From F1-60-MAGs104 sp964355975 (GTDB taxonomy: Bacteria; Planctomycetota; Phycisphaerae; Phycisphaerales; SM1A02), in assembly GCA_964355975.1 (NCBI GenBank), contig CAYHFW010000006.1:1-64000 (forward strand): 64,000 nt of DNA, read 5' to 3'. Made by a program: the position numbers and the translations under genes. Positions 35,757 through 43,957 of the stretch are shown piece after piece (within the stretch, counting starts at the first letter, position 1; each line of letters begins with the position of its first letter). The notes under the pieces were generated by a model. The model had not been told where the DNA came from. It made no database searches and saw only the letters and a list, made by a program, of their open reading frames with translations.

Positions 35757-36005
35757 ATGCTCGAATTCACTCCGTTGAAGGCTGGAACCCGCGTGCGTGT
35801 GACGCAACAAATGCCCACACCCACCGGTGCTTGGACGACGACGATTGAGGGGATTGTTCAACGTTGGAGACAGGCCACAACAGGATCGTGGTTCGCGCAC
35901 AGCAAAGACGATCGGCTCTGGCTCGATCGTCTTGAAGTTCAACTCGATGATGGCGAAATCACACTCTTGAATCTCGACCAGTATTCGCGCGTTGACGCGG
36001 TCTGA
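35757..36005 (+). CDS. Small hypothetical protein
   Basis: 82 residues with no signal peptide. A beta-rich pattern (GTRVRVTQQMPT, TIEGIVQRWRQ, LWLDRLEVQLDDGEITLLNL) suggests a small SH3- or Sm-like barrel. It follows the M16 gene by 38 bases, with TATACT nine bases before the ATG. Function not recognised. Confidence 0.6.
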   Translation: MLEFTPLKAGTRVRVTQQMPTPTGAWTTTIEGIVQRWRQATTGSWFAHSKDDRLWLDRLEVQLDDGEITLLNLDQYSRVDAV

Positions 36006-36046
36006 GGGCGGCGCGAGCGAACCAGCGTGTTCGCACCAGCGTGATC

Positions 36047-36140
36047 GCGGCGGAATGCTTCACTCGGCGCTCAAACAGCTCTCGCCGAGCTGCGCAGACT
36101 TGCTCGGCTCGAGAACTCGCGCGAGCGAAGATTCCGCCGC
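36047..36140 (+). repeat. 94-base palindromic element, copy A
   Basis: Ends are a perfect inverted decamer, GCGGCGGAAT and ATTCCGCCGC. Inside are two further hairpins, CTCGGCG...CGCCGAG and CTCGCGCGAG. Identity with copy B is complete over the 94 bases and continues about 15 bases beyond on the right (GGGTACGCAAGTGAA). Confidence 0.9.
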
Positions 36141-36237
36141 GGGTACGCAAGTGAACGACGCCAAGACAACAGAGCACTAAGACAGCAAGGCAGCAGGTAC
36201 GCAAGCGATGCATGCAGCACTGGCTCGCACCAACTCT

Positions 36238-36288
36238 CGTTCTTTGGAACAAATGACCCTCTTAATGATGCGTTCTTTCCAAAGAACG
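36238..36288. repeat. Palindromic repeat family 2, copy 2
   Basis: Inverted arms GTTCTTTGGA and TCCAAAGAAC, with a centre containing ATGACCCTCTTAATGATG. It is inverted relative to the copy at 3125-3173 and agrees with it at roughly 44 of 52 positions. It sits between two copies of the 94-base element. Confidence 0.75.
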
Positions 36289-36321
36289 GGTGCGAACGCG
36301 ATCCACCAATCCCGCGTGATC

Positions 36322-36415
36322 GCGGCGGAATGCTTCACTCGGCGCTCAAACAGCTCTCGCCGAGCTGCGCAGACTTGCTCGGCTCGAGAACTCGCGCGAG
36401 CGAAGATTCCGCCGC
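36322..36415 (+). repeat. 94-base palindromic element, copy B
   Basis: Identical in sequence and orientation to copy A, 275 bases downstream, with the same inverted decamer ends. Confidence 0.9.
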
Positions 36416-36501
36416 GGGTACGCAAGTGAAGGATGCCAAGACGCCAAGGCAACGTGATCGCAAGCGAAGACTCCGCGGCGTGGATGCGGGCTCAGCAGAA
36501 A

Positions 36502-37380
36502 CTAGTTTGGTGTCGTTGCACTTCGCTGCGCTGCAGCAGCGGGACGCCCACGCGCATCTTTGTCGTCGGGCGCGTTTGGAGTGCCAGGAACTGGTGGCAC
36601 CGTGGGCGATGGGTTGCGGGCAAATGGTGGTGGCTGCAATGGAGCGGGCAGCGGCACGTGCTTCCATGGTTGTGTTGCGACTGTGAAGTCCTTGGTGATT
36701 GTGCCCCGCCTGATCGTCAACGTGATCGATTCTCCGGCAGTCATCGCCGTGAGTCGTTGACGAATGTCGCTTGGTGAAGCGGGCGACTTTCCATCAATAG
36801 CCGTGACGAGATCGAAGTCTTCAATTCCTGCGAGATATCCAGGACTGTTTTCGAGCACCGCGACCACAAGCGAGCACTTCGAGGCGTCTCCATCGAGGTG
36901 CTTCGCAAGAGCTCTTCCGGGCGTCTCGAAACGCACTCCGATCATGACGGGCGGGTGATCCTTTGGTTGCGGAATCGCGATCGACTGCAGCACGACTCCA
37001 GCGCTACTGATGATCTCGATCGCAGAATCGGTTCGGCGCAAGTGCTCCTTCGCAACGCGCTGGCCGTCAATCGATACGCGAATCTCTTCGCCGACAAACT
37101 CAACATCGATCCGGGGTGTGCGAACTGGCGCTGGCGGTACTGCATCGACGGCTGGTGCCGGATCGACGACGGGCGCAGGCTCGACGGCGACGACACCTTC
37201 TGTCGATGGGGGCGTTTCAGCAGGCACCGCGACCTCAGCAACGGCGGGCGTCTCGGTCACTTCAGCACTCGGCACTTCCATTGCAGCCGCGCCAACCTCT
37301 CCAGGCTTTGGACTCTGATCAGAGGCGCATCCAACGATGGTTGCTGCGGTGAGTGCGATGATGAGCGCGATGCGTGGCAT
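36502..37380 (-). CDS. PDZ-domain lipoprotein
   Basis: 292 residues. Signal peptide with lipobox IVGC (Cys19). A Pro/Ala/Val-rich spacer runs to about residue 90, a small domain (IDVEFVGEEIRVSIDGQRV) follows, then a PDZ domain with VAVLENSPGYLAGIEDFDLVTAIDGKSPASPSDIRQRL and ESITLTIRRG. A Pro-rich tail ends it. No protease domain, so probably a binding or scaffold lipoprotein in the periplasm. The ATG at 37380 is preferred to the GTG one codon earlier. Confidence 0.75.
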   Translation of the reverse strand: MPRIALIIALTAATIVGCASDQSPKPGEVGAAAMEVPSAEVTETPAVAEVAVPAETPPSTEGVVAVEPAPVVDPAPAVDAVPPAPVRTPRIDVEFVGEEIRVSIDGQRVAKEHLRRTDSAIEIISSAGVVLQSIAIPQPKDHPPVMIGVRFETPGRALAKHLDGDASKCSLVVAVLENSPGYLAGIEDFDLVTAIDGKSPASPSDIRQRLTAMTAGESITLTIRRGTITKDFTVATQPWKHVPLPAPLQPPPFARNPSPTVPPVPGTPNAPDDKDARGRPAAAAQRSATTPN

Positions 37381-37410
37381 CACCCGAGAGTACCCGTACT
37401 ATTGCGCGCG

Positions 37411-37929
37411 ATGTATCGAAGGTTGTGCTCTCTTGTTGCGTTCCTGCTCACCCTTGTTGGTTGTGCGCCAACAGTTTCAACGGTGCTTGCTGGCGGCGCG
37501 ATCTACCCGTACGGGCCAAACACCTTCATCATCCATTCGCTGAGTCGTCTCGCGGGTCCGACACCAAGCGAAGTGACCACCGTCTGGCTTTGTGTTGAGT
37601 TCACAGACATTGATAATCAAACGACTCGGGCAACGGGCACACTCTTGGCGCGCATCCAGATTCCTGGGCGTGCGGATATTGAGCAGTCATTTGACCTCAA
37701 CAATCTGCAGACGAACAACAATCTTTGGGATCGCCCAACGCGCATGTACCAACTTCGGTTTCACATTGATCCGTCGCTCGTCGATGCGGCACGCACTGCG
37801 GTGAGTGTCGAGGTGCGATGGAACCCAGTCAACGCGGCGCCGGTGCAGAAGCGGGGGGTGCTGCGGGTGCCTGAATCTCACGCGCGGGAAGATTGGGCAG
37901 CGAATACTTCTGATCGTATTTCGCTTTGA
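37411..37929 (+). CDS. Hypothetical lipoprotein
   Basis: 172 residues. MYRRLCSLVAFLLTLVGCAP is a clear lipoprotein signal with lipobox LVGC (Cys18). The mature part is beta-rich (TTVWLCVEFTDIDNQ, LLARIQIPGRADIEQSFDL, YQLRFHIDPSLVD). No family recognised. Divergent from the PDZ gene by 30 bases. Its last 101 bases overlap the 3' end of the convergent amidohydrolase gene. Confidence 0.65.
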   Translation: MYRRLCSLVAFLLTLVGCAPTVSTVLAGGAIYPYGPNTFIIHSLSRLAGPTPSEVTTVWLCVEFTDIDNQTTRATGTLLARIQIPGRADIEQSFDLNNLQTNNNLWDRPTRMYQLRFHIDPSLVDAARTAVSVEVRWNPVNAAPVQKRGVLRVPESHAREDWAANTSDRISL

Positions 37930-39208
37930 GGTCGCTCTGATGGCTGCGCAACTCGATGGCGCGTCCATCGATCCACGCGCGCTGCACGTGCGTCGTCGCT
38001 TCGAGCGGATCACCATCAAGCAGTAAGAGTGTTCCGCTGCGTCCCACCGCAATCGTGCCATAGCGCGCGTCGACTCCCGCGAGTTGCGCGGGAACCCTCG
38101 TGATTGCGCCGATCGCCTCTTCGCGCGCGAGGCCAAAGGCCGCAGCCATCGCCGCATGATTGACGAGGTTGCGATCATTCGATGGCTCATCGCCGGTGGC
38201 GATCGCCACAACAATTCCCTTCGATGCCAATCGTGCCGGAAGCGTGTACGCACTGTCGTAGTCATCGTGATCGAATCGCGGTAAGCGCAAGACTCCTTGC
38301 ACGATGACTGGAACACTGTGTGCAAGCAGCAGGTCAGCAACAGCGGGGGCGCCATCCCCACCGACGATGACCGGTTTCATGCCGCGCGCAATCGCCCAGA
38401 GAACCGCAGACTCAATCTGCCCACTGCTCGCAGCCTCGATGAACACCGGTCGTTTGCCATCGAGCACATCTGCGAGACGCTCGAAGCGCAGGTCGAGTGG
38501 CAATGATGGGTCTGCACTGCGCGCACGTACATACGCCTTCGCCGAATCGAAAAAATCATCGAAGGCACGAAGTGTTGTGTGGCGCTTCTTCTCTTGCTCT
38601 TGCGCGCTCTTGCTCGTGAACCAACGCGGAGCTGGCTCTGTTGCGGGCCACCGAAGCACCGTTGCGACATCTGGGACAACCGCAAGCTCGTCGGGGGTCC
38701 ATCCATCAAGTCGAATCAAACTTGCTTCGCCGCTGACATTGCCACCTTGCGGCATGACGATTGCCATCAGCACGCCGCCCATTCGAGCGACTGGCAGCAA
38801 GTTGCTGTCGGGGTTGACTGCGAGCCAAGCAGAGACTTCTGGATGGAACGCGCCGAATTCTGAACGATCATCGGTCGCACGCACTTGCAATGTCTCGACG
38901 AGCCCAAGCGTCGTCGACGGAGAGATGAATCCTGGGGTCACGTGCATGCCCGTCGCATCCAATCGCAGCGCGTTGGATGGCAACTCTTCACCGTTCGCAG
39001 AGTGTGGGGCTCCGCTGCCCATCGCGACAATCGTTCCATTGTCGATGATGACAAATCCATCGAGCAGGGGAGAGGCCCCAGCGACGGCCGTGTGGATGAT
39101 CGCGTGTTCGATGATGACAGGCGCGCGCTGCGGCGGTGCGGGCACAAGCGTGCTTTGCGCGATGACTGAGGTGAGAAGAGTGGCAAGAGAGAACGAGAGG
39201 GTGATCAT
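37829..39208 (-). CDS. Amidohydrolase-like exported protein without metal-binding HxH
   Basis: 459 residues with a signal peptide. It has the flanking beta-sandwich (LLDGFVIIDNGTIVAMGSG) and the end motif of the family (YGTIAVGRSGTLLLLDGDPLE), but the metal motif after TPGFI is SPSTTLG instead of the usual D/S-x-H-x-H. Later His ligands are also not evident. It is therefore probably inactive. The ATG overlaps the stop of the upstream 1058-residue gene (ATGA), so the two are made together. Confidence 0.8.
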   Translation of the reverse strand: MITLSFSLATLLTSVIAQSTLVPAPPQRAPVIIEHAIIHTAVAGASPLLDGFVIIDNGTIVAMGSGAPHSANGEELPSNALRLDATGMHVTPGFISPSTTLGLVETLQVRATDDRSEFGAFHPEVSAWLAVNPDSNLLPVARMGGVLMAIVMPQGGNVSGEASLIRLDGWTPDELAVVPDVATVLRWPATEPAPRWFTSKSAQEQEKKRHTTLRAFDDFFDSAKAYVRARSADPSLPLDLRFERLADVLDGKRPVFIEAASSGQIESAVLWAIARGMKPVIVGGDGAPAVADLLLAHSVPVIVQGVLRLPRFDHDDYDSAYTLPARLASKGIVVAIATGDEPSNDRNLVNHAAMAAAFGLAREEAIGAITRVPAQLAGVDARYGTIAVGRSGTLLLLDGDPLEATTHVQRAWIDGRAIELRSHQSDLKAKYDQKYSLPNLPAREIQAPAAPPASAPAPR

Positions 39209-42200
39209 GGTGCTACCTCATCACAACCGCAGACTCCCGCACGGCTCAACGAGCGAAGATCGAGTCCGCGCCTCCAGAGATCGAGAAAGGCGTCGTCGCG
39301 GCTGCTCATCATTCGCGCGCGCAGACGTGTCGGCGGAGCAGTGGCTGCGCCATCATCGTCGCTCTCGCGTTCGCCTGACTTCATCTGCAGTGCGGCGACG
39401 ATCAACTGTTGTCGAAGCAACTCGCGACCAGCGCGCGCTGCGATGTCTTCGCTGCGGTCGAATCGCTTTGTGCCCTCGACCCACGTCTGTTCACAGAGAC
39501 TCATCGGGCTCAATGGATCGCCCGACCAAACCACGAGATCAGCATCCTTGCCAACTTCGAGACTGCCTGTGCGACTTGCAAGCCCGAGTTGTCGCGCTGG
39601 ATTGATCGTGACAAACTCAAGCGCACGCGCGGGTGAGAGATTTCCATACTTCACAGCCTTCGCCGCTTCGGTGTTGAGGTGTCGCGCGAGTTCGTTCGAG
39701 TCTGAATTGAAAGACATCAACACCCCCTGCCCCTGCATCATTGCTCCTGCCCACGGAATCGCATCCATCACTTCCATCTTGTATGCCCACCAATCACTGA
39801 AGCATGATCCACCTGCGCCATGTCGTGCAATCGCATCGGCGACTTTGTATCCCTCGAGGATGTGTTGAAAGGTGCCGATTCGAAAACCGAACTCATCGGC
39901 GAGTCGAATCAACATCAAGATCTCGTCTTGGCGATAGGAGTGGCAGTGAATGATGCGCGTGCCGTCGAGAATCTCTGCAAGTGTCTCGAGTTCGAGATCA
40001 ATGCGCGGCGCAGCCTTCTTTGAATGCAGATCGGGATGGGCGGCGTACTCCTTCTGCGCAGTGCGGTACTCGCGCGCAGATCGAAAGCGATCGCGCATGA
40101 AAGCCTCGACACCCATGCGTGTCTGCGGATAGCGGCCCTTGGGGCGCACAACATTTTCGCCAAGCGCGAATTTGATTCCAGGCAGCGCGCCAGCAGCGGG
40201 CCATTCTGAAAGAGGCGATCCCCACTTGAGCTTGACGACACTGTTCTGTCCGCCGATTGGATTCGCGCTGCCATGCAATTGATTCGCGCAGGTCAGTCCT
40301 CCCGCAAGCTCGCGGTACCAACCAACATCGTCGGGATCGATGACATCATTGATACGAACTTCAGCGGTGCACGCTTGCGTCCACTCGTTGACATCGCCGT
40401 CGATGCCAGTGTGGCTGTGGCAATCGATGAGCCCAGGTGTGATGTGACGACCAGCGCAATCAATGACGCGACCACCAACTGGCGCTGCAAGATTGCTGCC
40501 GATCTGCGCGATCACACCATCGCGCACAAGCACATCGGTGTGCGTGAGGATTCCATCGGTCGAACTCGTCCAGACCGTCGCATCACGAAAGAGCACCGCC
40601 TCTTGGGACGCAACAGCAGCGACTCCAAAGTCGCCAAATGGATGTGTGAGCGCTACGGTCGGGCGCACCGGCTCGGCATCAACCTTCTTCTTCGCATCAG
40701 GCGTCGTCGCCGCGGCGGTGGCGATGAACCGGGTGGTGTTTCCTGATTGTGAGAGTGCGTCCACCGAGAGAACGCCTTGATCGATTCGCAGCGTGCAGCG
40801 CAGTTGCCCGGGCATTCCGAGCACAGATCCATCGACCATGAATCCACCGCGCAGTTCATCGAGCACGACGGACGCAGCAGCGACAGAGTTTGTTGAACCC
40901 TGCGCGTCGAGCAGTTCGAACACGATCGCACTCTTTGCGGGAGTAATCACCATGAAGCAAGATTGCTGATCAGCGCGCGGTATTGAAAAACGACCAGAGA
41001 ATTGAAACTCGCGCGCGCGTGGTGCGCTGCCAGTAGGAGCGGTGTCGTACGCGCGGCCCGCGATCCAGACCTCGGTGATACGAGAGTCTTTCGCGAAGAG
41101 CGGACCATCTGAAATCGTGAGGTTTGCCATGCGTCCAACTGCGATGGTGCCCAGTGTGTCGCTCATTCCTAGAAGCTCAGCAGGAGCAGTCGTGAGTGCC
41201 GCAAGCAACTGCGATTCTGTGAGCCCAGCATCGAGCGCCTCGCGAACACGCGCAGGAAAATCGCTGCGCTGATTGAGTCGTGCGGTCGTCAATGACGTCG
41301 CAGCACCCGCGGCGATGAGACGACTCACATTGGATGGCGCCGCCGCCCACGTCGTGAGTTCACGAAGCGACGCGCTCTCTGCGAGGCGTGCGGTTGTGAG
41401 CGCTGGAGCGACTGGGTAATCGAGTGGAACGATGATCGGCAGCTTCATCGCAACGACTTCGTTCAGGTGGCGAAACTCAGTTCCACTTCCTAAGAGCGAT
41501 GCTCGCAATCCGAATTCGCGCGCGAGGAGTCCACTTCGCAGCGCATCAAGTTCGGTGGATGCGTCGAACAGCACTCGCTCTCGACCAGCGATCACCTGTG
41601 CGAGAGCGTCAAGCGCCAGAGCAGCTGCGGGTGGGTCATTGCCAACAGGATGAGCCTTCCAGATCGCGACCGACTCGGCGCGCCACTTTGCATCGTGCAG
41701 TGTTTGACGCACGAGCGCAACCGCGCCCATGATTGAGTTGGGATAGACAACGACGCGCCCATCATCATCGTTGTCATCATCGCCACGCGGAGTGTCTCGC
41801 GGTGCACGACCAAATGCCACAAATTCTCCAGCGTCCCCAGGAAGGTGTTGCACTCCGCTCGATGCGTCTGCGAGCAACTGCACTGAGCCACGCCCGCGAA
41901 AGATTCCAGAGTCGGGATAGGTCGCAGCAACCGCGAAGCCGAGTTGCCGAAGTTCTTCGCGCAAACTGGCTGAAACAGGCAGCAATTCGTCGGTTGAGAC
42001 CCGTGGTGTGACAAACGAATTCCAGTGGGCCCCATCATGTTTCGATGCGTGCTGCGCTTGGACGGACGAGTCGAGCAAGAGCGCAGGCTCGATGAATCCA
42101 GCCATCACCCGCTTGCCGCGTCCATCGTGAATCGTTGCACCAGGCGGAACAACAACGGTTGCGCTCGGGCCGACCGCGATGATCCATCCTGCGCGCATCA

Positions 42201-42381
42201 GAATTGTCGCATCGTCGAGTTGCACCCCTGGCGAGGTGACGACGGTCGCATGCTCGATTGCATCCCACCGGACATCCGAGGGGGTGATCCCATTGACTGG
42301 TGGCGACTGCGCAACCGCGGCGCAAGCGCAGACGGCGAGTGCAATCAGCGAGAAACAACTCTGAATTGTTTGAAAGCGCAC
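39205..42381 (-). CDS. Tandem amidohydrolase fusion: degenerate plus intact module
   Basis: 1058 residues with a GTG start and signal peptide. Module 1 (about 25-460) has the fold ends (GKRVMAGFIEPALLLDSS, LGTIAVGRMANLTISDGPL) but no HxH. A beta-rich linker with a roughly 80-residue domain follows. Module 2 (about 600-990) is intact: HITPGLIDCHSHTG, IIHCHSYRQDE, FQHILEGYK and SFNSDSNELARHLNTEA supply the two-metal site, followed by TGSLEVGKDADLVVWSGDP. Probably an exported imidazolonepropionase-like hydrolase. Together with the next gene this makes a three-module array. Confidence 0.85.
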   Translation of the reverse strand: MRFQTIQSCFSLIALAVCACAAVAQSPPVNGITPSDVRWDAIEHATVVTSPGVQLDDATILMRAGWIIAVGPSATVVVPPGATIHDGRGKRVMAGFIEPALLLDSSVQAQHASKHDGAHWNSFVTPRVSTDELLPVSASLREELRQLGFAVAATYPDSGIFRGRGSVQLLADASSGVQHLPGDAGEFVAFGRAPRDTPRGDDDNDDDGRVVVYPNSIMGAVALVRQTLHDAKWRAESVAIWKAHPVGNDPPAAALALDALAQVIAGRERVLFDASTELDALRSGLLAREFGLRASLLGSGTEFRHLNEVVAMKLPIIVPLDYPVAPALTTARLAESASLRELTTWAAAPSNVSRLIAAGAATSLTTARLNQRSDFPARVREALDAGLTESQLLAALTTAPAELLGMSDTLGTIAVGRMANLTISDGPLFAKDSRITEVWIAGRAYDTAPTGSAPRAREFQFSGRFSIPRADQQSCFMVITPAKSAIVFELLDAQGSTNSVAAASVVLDELRGGFMVDGSVLGMPGQLRCTLRIDQGVLSVDALSQSGNTTRFIATAAATTPDAKKKVDAEPVRPTVALTHPFGDFGVAAVASQEAVLFRDATVWTSSTDGILTHTDVLVRDGVIAQIGSNLAAPVGGRVIDCAGRHITPGLIDCHSHTGIDGDVNEWTQACTAEVRINDVIDPDDVGWYRELAGGLTCANQLHGSANPIGGQNSVVKLKWGSPLSEWPAAGALPGIKFALGENVVRPKGRYPQTRMGVEAFMRDRFRSAREYRTAQKEYAAHPDLHSKKAAPRIDLELETLAEILDGTRIIHCHSYRQDEILMLIRLADEFGFRIGTFQHILEGYKVADAIARHGAGGSCFSDWWAYKMEVMDAIPWAGAMMQGQGVLMSFNSDSNELARHLNTEAAKAVKYGNLSPARALEFVTINPARQLGLASRTGSLEVGKDADLVVWSGDPLSPMSLCEQTWVEGTKRFDRSEDIAARAGRELLRQQLIVAALQMKSGERESDDDGAATAPPTRLRARMMSSRDDAFLDLWRRGLDLRSLSRAGVCGCDEVAP

Positions 42382-42463
42382 CCAAGAAGTGTAGAACGAT
42401 CAACGCGAAATCGACCGCCGCAAATCAATAGGCGAGCGAGTCGCTGCACCGCAACGCGTTGGT

Positions 42464-42721
42464 TTAGGCAGATTGCTGGCGCAATTCATCGACCATTTTG
42501 TCGATCGCCGCCGAGAGACGCTCTTCAGTATCGAACGTGCCATCAGCGATCATGCTCTTGATCTTGGCGATGCGATCTGCGCGCACTTCAGGAAGGGCAC
42601 GCAAATGCGAAAGATGTCGGGCATGTTCGTCACTGTGATCATCGCCATCGCTGATGCGCGTACGCACATTCGAGCAGGCATCGACAGTGATGGGAATCGT
42701 GATATTCGTGACTTCAAGCAT
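42464..42721 (-). CDS. FlgM-like anti-sigma factor
   Basis: 85 residues. The C-terminal part RADRIAKIKSMIADGTFDTEERLSAAIDKMVDEL matches the FlgM pattern (R-x2-K-h-x2-h-x2-x-h-x-x-G-x-h). FlgM binds and holds the flagellar sigma factor until the hook is complete. AGGAG nine bases upstream supports the ATG. No flagellar gene is nearby, so the target could be another sigma factor. Confidence 0.6.
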   Translation of the reverse strand: MLEVTNITIPITVDACSNVRTRISDGDDHSDEHARHLSHLRALPEVRADRIAKIKSMIADGTFDTEERLSAAIDKMVDELRQQSA

Positions 42722-42895
42722 TGATGCAACTCCTAGGGCCGCTGCTTCAGATCCATCTTCAGCAAAGGCCCGACGTCGATTTGTGACATCCTTGTGTTGA
42801 GTCCAAACGTGGGCTCAAGGTACCTATCGTCGCATTGAATCCCAAGTCTTCAACTATTCAAATTGGGATCCGCAAGCGAGTTATGATCCATATCC

Positions 42896-43957
42896 ATGTT
42901 TGATTGGCGCTCATCATCGGTTGCGACTCTGGCGTGTGCTGCGGCGCTCGTGGTGGGAGGCGGATGTAGCCCAGAACCTCAAAATTCAAAGAAAAACAAA
43001 GTTTCGAATGGCGCGCCAGACCCCAACGCCCTCTTCGCAGATGACTCTCTAGATGATGTTGAGGTCGCGACTGTCAAGGGAGCGCCGAAGGGCGCGACCA
43101 CCCCAAAGGTGACCGGCCCTGTCGCGAAGAAAAAATCACCAACATGGTCAGTTCCAGGGGCTCCCCAGGCGCCGACTGCGCCACAGCAAGTTGAAACGGG
43201 GAGCGATTCGCCCGCCGTTGATGGCGTGCCCGCACCCTCAGCGCGCACCAAGCCCAATTCAGATTCTCCCAGCAGCGATGGCAGATGGAGCATCGTGCTC
43301 TTGAGTTTCACCGGTGAAGACCACGCTCTGCTCGCAGATGCAGCATGCATCAATGTGCGTGGGCGCTACCCAAGACTCGCCAAGGCGTTCGTGCGCGAAC
43401 GATCGAGTGGTTCGGTTGTTGTTGTTGGCCATTTCGCGGGGCCAAGCGATCCAGCAGTCAAGCCGATGTTGGATGAACTGCATGCCGTGGTCGATGGATC
43501 GAATCGTCCATTCGCGCGCGCGATGCTCACGCGACTGCAGACTTCAAGTGAAAGCGCAATGGGTGCGTTCGATCTACGTCGAGCGCGGCAGGCGAATCCA
43601 ACTGCGCGCGCTCTTTATTCGGTTGAGGTCGCAGTCTGGAGCGACTTTGGTTCAAAAGAGATTTCGCTCGAAACGATTCGCAAGAATGCCGAGGACCAAG
43701 CAAAGAAACTGCGCGCACAAGGATTCACAGCGTTCTTTCACCATGACGATGATCGTCGCATGAGCATCGTGACAATTGGCTTGTTTGGTCCGGACGCCTA
43801 CAACGCGCAGACGATGCTGTATTCGAGTGAGGTCGATGCGATCAAGAAGAAGTTTCCGAAGCTCTTGGTCAATGGAGAAGAACTTCGCCGACCCATCCGC
43901 AAGGGATCGCAAGAGACTGTCGCAGACGCGAGCTTGCTCATCGAGGTGCCGCGTTGA
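42896..43957 (+). CDS. Lipoprotein of unknown function
   Basis: 353 residues. Signal with lipobox-like VVGGGCSP (Cys24), a low-complexity Pro/Ala/Ser/Lys region to about residue 125, then a domain in which WSIVLLSFTGEDHALLADAAC and AKKLRAQGFTAFFHHDDDRRMSIVTIG are arranged like two SPOR-type halves, suggesting a peptidoglycan-binding role. Weak evidence. The next gene's TTG overlaps its stop. Confidence 0.6.
   Translation: MFDWRSSSVATLACAAALVVGGGCSPEPQNSKKNKVSNGAPDPNALFADDSLDDVEVATVKGAPKGATTPKVTGPVAKKKSPTWSVPGAPQAPTAPQQVETGSDSPAVDGVPAPSARTKPNSDSPSSDGRWSIVLLSFTGEDHALLADAACINVRGRYPRLAKAFVRERSSGSVVVVGHFAGPSDPAVKPMLDELHAVVDGSNRPFARAMLTRLQTSSESAMGAFDLRRARQANPTARALYSVEVAVWSDFGSKEISLETIRKNAEDQAKKLRAQGFTAFFHHDDDRRMSIVTIGLFGPDAYNAQTMLYSSEVDAIKKKFPKLLVNGEELRRPIRKGSQETVADASLLIEVPR

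Larger units (their letters stand above)
36006..36501. other. Repeat-filled intergenic region
   Basis: About 496 bases without a convincing gene. It contains two near-identical 94-base palindromic elements (36047-36140 and 36322-36415), the second copy of the other palindromic family between them (36238-36288), and imperfect CCAAGAC / AAGGCAGCA stretches after each 94-base unit. A decayed fragment resembling the element end appears near 36465-36480. Confidence 0.8.

Noticed and set aside
36898..37410. N-terminal part of the long plus-strand frame ending at 37929
   Set aside because: Antisense to the PDZ lipoprotein; a true lipoprotein signal begins at 37411, so only that part is kept.
38304..39605. 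433-residue open frame on the plus strand
   Set aside because: Antisense to both amidohydrolase genes; Ser/Arg-rich shadow without a domain.
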